This document shows, one piece after another, positions 1-5,891 of a DNA stretch of 64,000 nucleotides; positions within the stretch are counted from its first letter, which is position 1; each line of letters opens with the position of its first letter. Source of the DNA: Luteococcus sp038433135 (GTDB lineage: Bacteria; Actinomycetota; Actinomycetes; Propionibacteriales; Propionibacteriaceae); the NCBI RefSeq assembly GCF_038433135.1, contig NZ_JBCDMV010000030.1:16178-80177 (forward strand). The letters are read 5' to 3'. Made by a program: the position numbers and the translations under genes. Below the pieces are notes generated by a model, which searched no databases, was not told where the DNA came from, and was given only the letters and a program-made list of their open reading frames with translations.

Positions 1-93
1 CAGCCCCACGGCGATCCGGGCCAGCGGGCTGGTCTGGGGCACCTGCGGCCGGGCGCGCCCCGACGGATGCCGTGGATGTGGACTGCTCACCAT
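1..93 (-). CDS. N-terminal fragment, probable UPF0182 family membrane protein
   Basis: An open frame starts at an ATG (93-91) one base after the stop of the PPA1309-family gene, preceded by a GAGGTGAG Shine-Dalgarno sequence, and runs off the left edge after 31 residues. The visible part is a basic, Pro/Ser-rich cytoplasmic tail followed by the start of a hydrophobic segment. In many actinobacteria the YlbL-like protease gene is followed by a large UPF0182 multi-pass membrane protein, and the position and tail fit that. The identification rests on context; 31 residues are too few for a firm family call. Confidence 0.5.
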   Translation of the reverse strand, partial: MVSSPHPRHPSGRARPQVPQTSPLARIAVGL

Positions 94-94
94 C

Positions 95-634
95 TCACCT
101 CAGGGTCTCGGCCAGGGCCTGGGACAGGGCAGGCACCAGGTCGTGACCGCCCAACAGTTCGTCGGGTTGGCTGACCAGCCGGGCGACGCCGTGGGTGCTG
201 CCGTCGCGCAGCGCCCCCACCACGACGCGAATGTCCTGGTGTTGCGGGTGGGCGGCGACGAAGCGCTCGGCCTCGGCGGGATCGGCGGGGATCTGGTCTT
301 CCAGCCCGGTGGGCAGGAAGCTGCGCTCCAGGCTCAGGGCGCAGCCGTGCACGCTCGGTGACCACTGGATCCCGGCGAGGGTCTCCAGCAGGCCCTCGCC
401 GTCGCGGAAGTCCTCCTGCTCGATGGAGGTCAGGGCATCGTCGCTGGTGACCTTGAGCTGCTCGGCCAACTGCGGCTCGGCGGCCACCAGATCCGTGGTG
501 TGGACCAGTGCGAAGAGCCGGGCCGGCTGGTCCCAGCCCGACTGCCCGACGTGGTGCTCGATCTCCACCAGGGCGGCGATCAGCGCCTCCGGCGCCGGGT
601 TCTCGTCGGGGGTGGGGGCATCCTCATTCAGCAT
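95..634 (-). CDS. PPA1309 family protein (conserved actinobacterial hypothetical)
   Basis: This 179-residue acidic soluble protein has no signal peptide or membrane segment. It matches my recollection of the PPA1309 family, a conserved actinobacterial protein of unknown function found next to the YlbL-type protease. The central region has a WSPSVHGCALSLERSFLP-like block, and the C-terminal half carries a DIRVVVGALRDG strand with alternating hydrophobics. Its ATG (634-632) lies inside the end of the upstream protease gene (stop 630-628), a 7-nt overlap that implies translational coupling. No biochemical role is known to me. Confidence 0.8.
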   Translation of the reverse strand: MLNEDAPTPDENPAPEALIAALVEIEHHVGQSGWDQPARLFALVHTTDLVAAEPQLAEQLKVTSDDALTSIEQEDFRDGEGLLETLAGIQWSPSVHGCALSLERSFLPTGLEDQIPADPAEAERFVAAHPQHQDIRVVVGALRDGSTHGVARLVSQPDELLGGHDLVPALSQALAETLR

Positions 635-1677
635 CGGGGAAGATCCTTCGTCTCGCCGCTCTCGCGGAGCTTGGTCAGGGCGTCGACCGCCTCGTTCATG
701 GTGCCCACCTTGACCATCGTCATCGAGGTGTGCACGCCGCGCACGTCCGCACAGTTCTGGCTGGGGACCAGGAAGACCTGGGCACCGGCCCCTTCGGCGC
801 CGGCCACCTTCTCCTGGATGCCGCCGATCGGCCGCACCTCGCCGTCGGCGCCGATCTGCCCGGTGACGGCCACCTTGCGGCCGCCCAGCAGGTCGCCGGG
901 GGTGATCTTGTCGTAGATCGCCAGGCTGAAGACCAGCCCGGCGCTGGGCCCGACCACCTCGGGGTCGATGCCGTAGTCGACGCTCGGGGTGTAGACATAA
1001 CCGTCCACCACGCTGATCCCGACCACGGCGACCTTCTTGTCCTGGTTGGAGGAGACGGTGGTGACGGTGACGTCGCTGACCTTGCCGTCGCGCAGCACCG
1101 AGAGCACCACCGGATCACCGACGGCGTGCTTCTTCACCAACTTGCCGACGTCGTGGGGGGTCTGGACGTCGGTCTGGTCCACCCGCTCGATCATGTCCCC
1201 GGGCTGCAGCTTGTTGAAGGACGGCCCGGCCAAGCCCACCGCCTTGATCATCGGCTTGGCCCGCACCGGCTGTTTGGCCGCCCGCAGCGCCGCGACGACC
1301 GCCTCGGACTTGGAGTCGTCCATCATGGCGATCTCTTCGCTCTTGACCTGGTCCACGCTCTTGGTGTGCGGGTAGACCACTTCGCGGGTCAGCACGTCAC
1401 GCTTCGGCATCCAGTGGGCGAACAGCGCCTCCGGCAGACTGAGCCGGGAGTCGACCCTGGTCACCGAGACCGTTGTCATCCGCAGCTCGCCGGTGGTCGG
1501 GTAGGTCTGCAGCCTCTTCACCTGGATGGCGTCCTTGTCGCCGTCGCCCTTGCCCAGCAGGTCAAGGGTGCGCCCGGGGCCCCAGGCGACGAAGGGAACG
1601 GGGAGCAGGGCCAGCAGCAGCGCCAGCGTCACGAAGCACAGGGCCGAGACGATCGCGGTCCAGGTCTGACGTGTCAC
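628..1677 (-). CDS. YlbL-like membrane-anchored PDZ/Lon-type (S16) serine protease
   Basis: The 349-residue protein has one N-terminal membrane segment (about residues 8-32), so the bulk should lie outside the membrane. A PDZ-like region follows in the middle (around LQPGDMIERVDQTDV), then a C-terminal Lon-type proteolytic domain. The Ser-Lys dyad is visible as the serine of VGPSAGL and the lysine of GIQEKVAGA, with the GGRKVAVTGQI and GEVRPIGG blocks between them. Family members (COG3480, Bacillus YlbL, Rv3194c) are thought to be quality-control or checkpoint proteases. It heads a minus-strand operon with the PPA1309 and UPF0182 genes and diverges from the zincin-like gene at 1754. Confidence 0.9.
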   Translation of the reverse strand: MTRQTWTAIVSALCFVTLALLLALLPVPFVAWGPGRTLDLLGKGDGDKDAIQVKRLQTYPTTGELRMTTVSVTRVDSRLSLPEALFAHWMPKRDVLTREVVYPHTKSVDQVKSEEIAMMDDSKSEAVVAALRAAKQPVRAKPMIKAVGLAGPSFNKLQPGDMIERVDQTDVQTPHDVGKLVKKHAVGDPVVLSVLRDGKVSDVTVTTVSSNQDKKVAVVGISVVDGYVYTPSVDYGIDPEVVGPSAGLVFSLAIYDKITPGDLLGGRKVAVTGQIGADGEVRPIGGIQEKVAGAEGAGAQVFLVPSQNCADVRGVHTSMTMVKVGTMNEAVDALTKLRESGETKDLPRC

Positions 1678-1753
1678 TGCACACCGCCCACGGGAATCAT
1701 GAGCGCCACCCTACCGGCTGGGTTCAACTTGTGCCGTGCGGTTGAATGGTGCC

Positions 1754-3106
1754 ATGAGTGAGTCCACCGGAGCCCATGGCGACGACCAGCCGAAGGATCC
1801 CATGGCGGAGATGCTGCGCCAGTTGGGCATCAATCTGGGGCCGAATGGCCAGATCGACCTGAACCAGCTGATGGCCCGCCTGCAGCAGCAGATGGGAGCC
1901 TTGAGTCAGCCCAGCGCGTCCGCGTCAGGCGTGAACTGGGAGCAGACCCGGCATGCGGCCCGGCAGGTGGCCGCCAGTCTGGGGCCCGATCCCAGCATCA
2001 CCAGCCAGCAGCAGCGGGAGGTGGCCGACGCGGAGCGACTGGCCAACCTGTGGCTGGACGAGGCCTGCGACTTTGGCCAGGTCTCGACGGCGGCGACAGC
2101 TTGGAGTCGCGCCGAGTGGATCGAGCAGACCATGCCGGCCTGGGAGCAGGTCACCGAGCCGATCGTCGCCTCGATCGCCCGCGCGATGGGCGAGATGATG
2201 GGCGGCCAGGCCCCGCAGCTGCCGCCGGAACTGGGTGCCTTCGGGGCGATGATGCAGCCAATGCTGCGTCAGGCGGCCGGCGCCATGTACTCGATGCAGC
2301 TGGCCCAGGCCATCGCCAAGGTCTCCAGCGAGGTGGTCACCGGATCCGAGATCGGCTTCCAGCTGTTGAAGACGCCCCGCGCCACGGTGCTGCCCACCAA
2401 CATCGCCGCCTTCTCCGAAGGGCTGGAGGTGGGCCCGCAGGATGTGCTGCTCTACCTGATGCTGCGCGAATCCGCTCGTCAGCGGCTCTTCCAGCAGGTG
2501 GGCTGGCTGGCGCCGCAGATCCTGGCGCTGGTGGAGCACTATGCGCGGGAGATCAGCATCGACGCGAATGCGCTGGAGAGCGCCATCGACATCGACGACA
2601 TGGGCCAGCTGACGCCGGAGAAGATGGCCGAGATCTCCGAGAATCTGCAGGGCAAGCTCTTCGAACCGACCCAGTCCGCCGAACAGGTGGAGATCCTGGG
2701 CCGGCTGGAGACGCTGCTGGCCCTGGTCGAGGGCTGGGTGGACGAGGTGGTGGCCCAGGCCACGGCCCGCTGGATGCCCAATTCCTCCCAGTTGGCGGAA
2801 ACCCTGCGTCGGCGTCGCGCCGCGGGTGGCCCCGCGGAGGACGTGCTGAAGTCGCTGGTCGGGCTGGAGCTTCGGCCCCGACGGGTGCGGGATGCCGCCA
2901 ACCTGTGGGCCGCGCTGAGCGCCGACCGTGGTGTCGGGGGCCGGGACGCAGTCTGGAACCACCCGGATCTGGTGCCCACCGCCGCGGACCTGGACGATCC
3001 GCTGGCCTATGTCAGCGGCGAGAGCGCCACGCACAATGCCGTCGAGGACGACCTTGATGCCGAGCTGGCCAAGCTGCTCGACGAGGAGGGCCGCGGCCAG
3101 GACTGA
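1754..3106 (+). CDS. DUF2342 (Zincin_2) protein, metal motif apparently degenerate
   Basis: This 450-residue protein belongs to the DUF2342/Zincin_2 family, often annotated as zinc-dependent metalloprotease or putative hydrolase and found beside YlbL in actinobacteria (Rv3195). The N-terminus is a low-complexity Gln/Met-rich tract, and the rest is mostly helical. Where a zincin should show HExxH, I read LRESARQRLF, with arginine at both histidine positions, and no other HExxH occurs in the protein. It may therefore be a pseudoenzyme, or belong to a subfamily that never used the motif. I chose the ATG at 1754 over an in-frame start at 1736 because the homologous region begins after it. Confidence 0.8.
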   Translation: MSESTGAHGDDQPKDPMAEMLRQLGINLGPNGQIDLNQLMARLQQQMGALSQPSASASGVNWEQTRHAARQVAASLGPDPSITSQQQREVADAERLANLWLDEACDFGQVSTAATAWSRAEWIEQTMPAWEQVTEPIVASIARAMGEMMGGQAPQLPPELGAFGAMMQPMLRQAAGAMYSMQLAQAIAKVSSEVVTGSEIGFQLLKTPRATVLPTNIAAFSEGLEVGPQDVLLYLMLRESARQRLFQQVGWLAPQILALVEHYAREISIDANALESAIDIDDMGQLTPEKMAEISENLQGKLFEPTQSAEQVEILGRLETLLALVEGWVDEVVAQATARWMPNSSQLAETLRRRRAAGGPAEDVLKSLVGLELRPRRVRDAANLWAALSADRGVGGRDAVWNHPDLVPTAADLDDPLAYVSGESATHNAVEDDLDAELAKLLDEEGRGQD

Positions 3107-3109
3107 ACT

Positions 3110-3697
3110 TCAGTCCACCTCCCCCGCTAGCTGTGGCCCAGCGCCCTGGTCGACGTCACCGTCGGCCCGGGCGCTGGCCCATCCCTCCAGGAAGCCACGG
3201 GCCCGTTCGGCGAACGGATAGTGCGCCAGCAGCGCATGGAAACGCTCCGTGTGGTTGTGCTCCACCAGATGCGTGAGCTCGTGCAGCAGCACATAGTCCA
3301 CCACCCAGTCCGGCATCGTCTGCAGGCGCGACGAGAGCCGGATGACCCCGGTGTCCGTGCTGCAGGAGCCCCAGCGCTGGTTCTGGTTGGTCACCCAGCG
3401 GATCTGTCCGGCCCGCACCGGGCGCCCCACCACCGGATCCAGGTGTTCCCGGGCCAGCCTCAGGGCACGCCGGGACAGCGCGTCCTCGGTGGTGGACGTC
3501 TGCCGCGCTGCTTCCCGGCCGAGGATGCGCCGGGTGAGGGTCTCGGCCCAGCGCTGCTCCTCCCGCCGGGGCAGGCCAAGCGGCAGCAGCACCACGATCA
3601 CGTCACCCTCCCGACGGGCGGAGACGGTCTTTCGTCGACGCGCGCTGCGGCGCAGCTCGACGCTCACGCCATCGATCTGGATCCGGTTGTCTGCCAC
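3110..3697 (-). CDS. YgjP/SprT-like zinc metallopeptidase (DUF45)
   Basis: The roughly 195-residue protein carries the gluzincin signature LLHELTHLVEHNHTERFHALL: HELTH provides two histidines and the catalytic glutamate, and a downstream histidine completes the site. The segment WGSCSTDTGVIRLSSRL is typical of the YgjP-like (DUF45/WLM) family, which is related to SprT/Wss1 proteases that act on DNA-protein crosslinks in eukaryotes. The bacterial role is not settled. I place the start at GTG 3697-3695 because it lies 7 nt after the -10 of a RecA-NDp-like promoter; the longer frame would start at TTG 3727, inside that promoter's upstream box. A DNA-damage role is inferred from the promoter. Confidence 0.85.
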   Translation of the reverse strand: MADNRIQIDGVSVELRRSARRRKTVSARREGDVIVVLLPLGLPRREEQRWAETLTRRILGREAARQTSTTEDALSRRALRLAREHLDPVVGRPVRAGQIRWVTNQNQRWGSCSTDTGVIRLSSRLQTMPDWVVDYVLLHELTHLVEHNHTERFHALLAHYPFAERARGFLEGWASARADGDVDQGAGPQLAGEVD

Positions 3698-3704
3698 GGC
3701 GTCC

Positions 3705-3727
3705 ACTGTGGCAGATGGCACCGACAA
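3705..3727 (-). promoter_or_regulatory. RecA-NDp/PafBC-like promoter of the YgjP/SprT-like protease gene
   Basis: Read on the minus strand, the sequence is TTGTCGGTG (3727-3719), eight bases, then CACAGT (3710-3705), then seven bases to a GTG start. The upstream box matches the published RecA-independent DNA-damage promoter consensus TTGTCRGTG exactly with N8 spacing; the -10 deviates from TAnnnT only at its first base. Such promoters are activated by PafBC in mycobacteria. Confidence 0.6.
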
Positions 3728-3744
3728 ATTCGGGCTGACTGGGG

Positions 3745-3772
3745 TTGACGGGTGCCATGACGGGGCACTAGT
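3745..3772 (+). promoter_or_regulatory. Possible promoter upstream of the 3781 hairpin
   Basis: TTGACG at 3745-3750 is a good -35, and ACTAGT at 3767-3772 is a mediocre -10 at a spacing of 16. It would start a transcript just before the large hairpin at 3781-3843 and read towards the zinc ribbon gene at 4003. The -10 is weak, so this is tentative. The rest of the 305-bp stretch 3698-4002 holds the divergent promoter, the hairpin and a perfect 14-bp palindrome at 3881-3894; I see no other gene in it. Confidence 0.3.
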
Positions 3773-3780
3773 TTCTTCCT

Positions 3781-3843
3781 GAGGCCCTTGGCGGGTCGAT
3801 CGTTTGCAGGGGAAGGCAGACGATCTAGATCGCCGAGGGCCTC
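3781..3843. other. Large two-tier inverted repeat, candidate structured RNA
   Basis: A 13-bp outer stem pairs 3781-3793 with 3831-3843 (one G-U wobble). A second 10-bp stem pairs 3798-3807 with 3816-3825 (one G-U wobble) and is closed by an 8-base purine loop, AGGGGAAG. The tiers are separated by a small asymmetric internal loop. No U-run follows on either strand, so it does not look like an intrinsic terminator. It lies in the 305-bp gap between divergent genes, upstream of the zinc ribbon gene. I do not recognise it as a known riboswitch or RNA family. Confidence 0.55.
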
Positions 3844-4002
3844 TCCCATTGCCCGGAAAAGCCGCTGATTTGGGACTTTGCGCGGCGCGCCGCGTGTATA
3901 TCCGCGCGAAGTCCTTGGACAGATGGCTACAGTGAACGGCGAGCCCGGTGGCCGCCTTTCATTTTTGGCTGCCGGCCGGACAACATCAATCAGGAGGAAA
4001 TC

Positions 4003-4167
4003 GTGGCCGAAGAGACCTACAGCGGTGAGTTCTACTGCGTCAAGTGCAAGGCCAAGCGTGAGGCCTCGGGCAATGTCGTCGTCAACGACAAGGGAACCCG
4101 CATGGCAAAGGCCAAGTGCCCCGAGTGTGGCACCAACCTGAACCGGATCCTCGGCAAGGCCAAGTGA
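4003..4167 (+). CDS. DUF5679 small zinc-ribbon protein
   Basis: This 54-residue protein begins at GTG 4003, five bases after a strong AGGAGG ribosome binding site (3992-3997). It has two CxxC knuckles (YCVKCKAK near residue 12 and KCPECGTN near residue 40) that should bind one zinc, and a basic C-terminus. It matches the DUF5679 family of small actinobacterial zinc ribbons, function unknown; rubredoxin-like or nucleic-acid binding are both possible. It is a single transcription unit bounded by a strong terminator at 4185-4210, with a long, structured upstream region. Confidence 0.85.
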   Translation: MAEETYSGEFYCVKCKAKREASGNVVVNDKGTRMAKAKCPECGTNLNRILGKAK

Positions 4168-4184
4168 TCTGATCAACACGTGCA

Positions 4185-4210
4185 GGGGGCGGGTCTTCGG
4201 ACCCGCCCCC
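4185..4210 (+). terminator. Intrinsic terminator of the zinc-ribbon gene
   Basis: A perfect 11-bp G/C-rich stem (4185-4195 with 4200-4210) closes a TTCG tetraloop and is followed by TCTT. It begins 17 bases after the stop codon at 4167. Confidence 0.85.
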
Positions 4211-4318
4211 TCTTGCATGCCCCGACGACACCAGCCGGCCCGGCCGAGGTGTTGCCCGATTGTTGTCCCGATGTTGTCCGCCCTTCCCCTGTGACGTCCC
4301 GGCGGCAAGGCTGGGGGC

Positions 4319-5233
4319 ATGAATCCACGCGTACGGGCCGAGCGGGTGGAGACCAGCCGGGGCGTGCGCTACTGGGTGGACGAGACCTGCTGGGCCGAAC
4401 TCCCGGAGCTTGACCGCGAGATCGACCGGCGGCTGGCCAGCGCCGACGGCTGGACCACCACCCGCCGCCTGCACCGCGGGTTGGGCACGGAGCTGGGTGG
4501 ACGACTCGACTCATTGCTGGGGCTCTTCCGGGACAGCGGACTGGTGGTGGACGGAACCGGGACCCGTCCCCTGCGTGGGCTGAGCATCGGCCTGACGGGA
4601 TCGGGAAGCCTGGCACGAGCCTTGGCGCAGACCCTGCTGCGGGCCGGGGTCCGTCGGCTGGAGTGTCTGGATCCCGGCCGGCCGGATCCCCTGGTCTGGC
4701 CCAACTGCGACCACGGCACCGGTGCCGAGGCCCTGGTGCGTTCCCTGCGTCCCCGGCACGACGTCGTGCTGAAGGCGGTGACCCAGGTCTCCGATCTGGC
4801 CGACGACGGGGTTGACCTGGTGCTGGTGGCGGGCGCCCAGGTGGAGGCCGACCGCTGGCTCCTAGATGAGCTGGTGCGGCACGACCTCACCCACCTGGTC
4901 ACCGGCTGCCATCGAGATCTGGCCCGGATCGGCCCGCTGGTGATGCCGGGCCGCTCCCCCTGCGTGCACTGTCTGGACGTGGCCCGCAACCAGCAGGATC
5001 CCGTCTGGAGTCAGGTGCTGGCGCAGCTCAGCAGCACGCCCGCCCGGCCCCAGCCCACGTTGACGCAGACCGTGGCCGCGCGGGCGGCACTGGAGGTGGG
5101 CTGGTTGGCCCGGGGGCTGGGTGCGGCACAGCGGCTGCACGGGCGGATCGAGCTGCACGACCTGCACTACCCGGAGGTGCGAGAGGTGCGCTTCCAGGCA
5201 CATCCGGAGTGCGGTTGCACCTGGTCGCCGTGA
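4319..5233 (+). CDS. Orphan TOMM-type E1/ThiF-like (azole cyclodehydratase partner) protein
   Basis: The 304-residue protein has an N-terminal winged-helix-like region (about 1-75), then a Rossmann-like half starting at LSIGLTGSGSLARALAQ, and a segment LVMPGRSPCVHCLDVARN that closely resembles the zinc-binding region of leader-binding E1/ocin-ThiF proteins of thiazole/oxazole-modified microcin pathways. A second CxC pair (ECGCTW) at the extreme C-terminus would complete a tetra-cysteine zinc site. The ATP motif is weak, as in partner proteins. There is no YcaO protein, dehydrogenase or precursor peptide in the window, so its task here is unknown. Homologues occur at this locus across actinobacteria (Rv3196 neighbourhood). 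Confidence 0.7.
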   Translation: MNPRVRAERVETSRGVRYWVDETCWAELPELDREIDRRLASADGWTTTRRLHRGLGTELGGRLDSLLGLFRDSGLVVDGTGTRPLRGLSIGLTGSGSLARALAQTLLRAGVRRLECLDPGRPDPLVWPNCDHGTGAEALVRSLRPRHDVVLKAVTQVSDLADDGVDLVLVAGAQVEADRWLLDELVRHDLTHLVTGCHRDLARIGPLVMPGRSPCVHCLDVARNQQDPVWSQVLAQLSSTPARPQPTLTQTVAARAALEVGWLARGLGAAQRLHGRIELHDLHYPEVREVRFQAHPECGCTWSP

Positions 5234-5249
5234 CGAGCCGAGCAGGGGC

Positions 5250-5567
5250 TCAGGCCGCCTGCGCTTCGTCATCCCGCGGCGCCTCGGCCGCCACCGGGTG
5301 CTTGCGCGGCCGGCCACGCGGCCGTTTACGGGCGATCACCCGCCCGCCGTCGAAGAGCTCGCCACCCCAGACACCATGCGGTTCGGCCCGCTCGAGAGCC
5401 CCGTCGAGGCACTGCTCGCGGACCGGGCAGGAGCTGCAGACCTGCTTTGCCTGTTCGACGGTGGCCATGTCGTCGGCGAAGAAGAGGTTGGGGTCCGCGT
5501 CCGAGCACGCCGCGGGGCTGCTGGGCGCGCTGATCACGACGTCCACGCTCATCATGGTCATGGTCAT
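5250..5567 (-). CDS. whiB7: WhiB7 transcription factor
   Basis: The 105-residue protein has the four iron-sulfur cysteines of WhiB proteins (C21, C44, C47, C53, in CSDADPNLFF and CSSCPVREQC), the GVWGG turn at 65-69 that contacts the SigA factor, and a C-terminal AT-hook, RPRGRPRK (82-89). The AT-hook is diagnostic of WhiB7, the activator of intrinsic ribosome-antibiotic resistance in mycobacteria and streptomycetes. I take the first ATG of the cluster at 5567, nine bases after AGGAG; an in-frame ATG at 5648 would lie in the attenuator. A coding leader, an attenuator and a WhiB7-type promoter lie upstream, so control is probably both autoregulatory and translational. Confidence 0.95.
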   Translation of the reverse strand: MTMTMMSVDVVISAPSSPAACSDADPNLFFADDMATVEQAKQVCSSCPVREQCLDGALERAEPHGVWGGELFDGGRVIARKRPRGRPRKHPVAAEAPRDDEAQAA

Positions 5568-5618
5568 GTCTGGAAACTCCTGGAGGCCGGTGGGCGGTGG
5601 GCCCCGGAACACGAAGAA

Positions 5619-5652
5619 GGCCGTGACTCCGGGTTTCCCCGATGTCACGGCC
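5619..5652 (-). terminator. Attenuator terminator in the whiB7 leader
   Basis: Transcribed on the minus strand, 5652-5644 pairs perfectly over 9 bp with 5627-5619, with an inner GGG/CCC extension and an AAA loop, followed by a pyrimidine-rich TTCTTCGTGTTC run. It lies 17 bases beyond the leader ORF stop and 52 bases before the whiB7 ATG. A separate 6-bp hairpin (5654-5668) sits directly after the leader stop and could compete with or shield it. Confidence 0.75.
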
Positions 5653-5668
5653 TGCCAGCAGCGCTGGC

Positions 5669-5788
5669 TCAGACCAGGTGGATCGGAGAAGGGATGTCGG
5701 GGTGCAGAGAGGTGGCGCCATAGGCGTCGCCAAAGGCAGAGAGCTGCTCTGGGCGCTTGATGCCACAGCCGACGATGTTTGTGATCAT
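5669..5788 (-). CDS. whiB7 leader peptide (upstream ORF)
   Basis: A 39-codon ORF runs from ATG 5788-5786 to TGA 5671-5669 with a strong AGGAGG ribosome binding site nine bases upstream (5803-5798). It lies between the whiB7-type promoter and the attenuator. Known whiB7/wblC leaders in mycobacteria and streptomycetes carry translated upstream ORFs; stalled translation by ribosome-targeting drugs prevents terminator formation. The peptide ends in a Pro- and His-containing stretch and shows no membrane segment. It probably acts through being translated rather than as a product. Confidence 0.7.
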   Translation of the reverse strand: MITNIVGCGIKRPEQLSAFGDAYGATSLHPDIPSPIHLV

Positions 5789-5850
5789 CCCGACAGCCCT
5801 CCTCTCCTCAGTCACCCCACCCGGCTTCTCCGTGTGAGTTCGTGGTGCCC

Positions 5851-5889
5851 AATCTACGGCCCGCGCAAAGTTCTGCGCAAGACATTTTT
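5851..5889 (-). promoter_or_regulatory. WhiB7-type autoregulated promoter
   Basis: On the minus strand there is AAAAAT (5889-5884), three bases, TTGCGC as -35 (5880-5875), an 18-bp spacer, then TAGATT as -10 (5856-5851). An A/T tract immediately upstream of a TTGnnn -35 is the established WhiB7-SigA target, bound through the AT-hook. It overlaps the end of uvrD2 and places the transcription start about 55 bases before the leader ORF. Confidence 0.75.
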
Positions 5890-5891
5890 GA

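Noticed and set aside
87..1761. Long open frames opposite the YlbL-like and PPA1309 genes
   Set aside because: They lack homology, are Arg/Gly/His-rich, and mirror real genes in the opposite frame, a usual effect of very high GC.
3845..4002. A CRISPR or tRNA in the intergenic region before the zinc-ribbon gene
   Set aside because: No spaced repeats and no cloverleaf or T-loop sequence can be found there or in the other gaps of the window.
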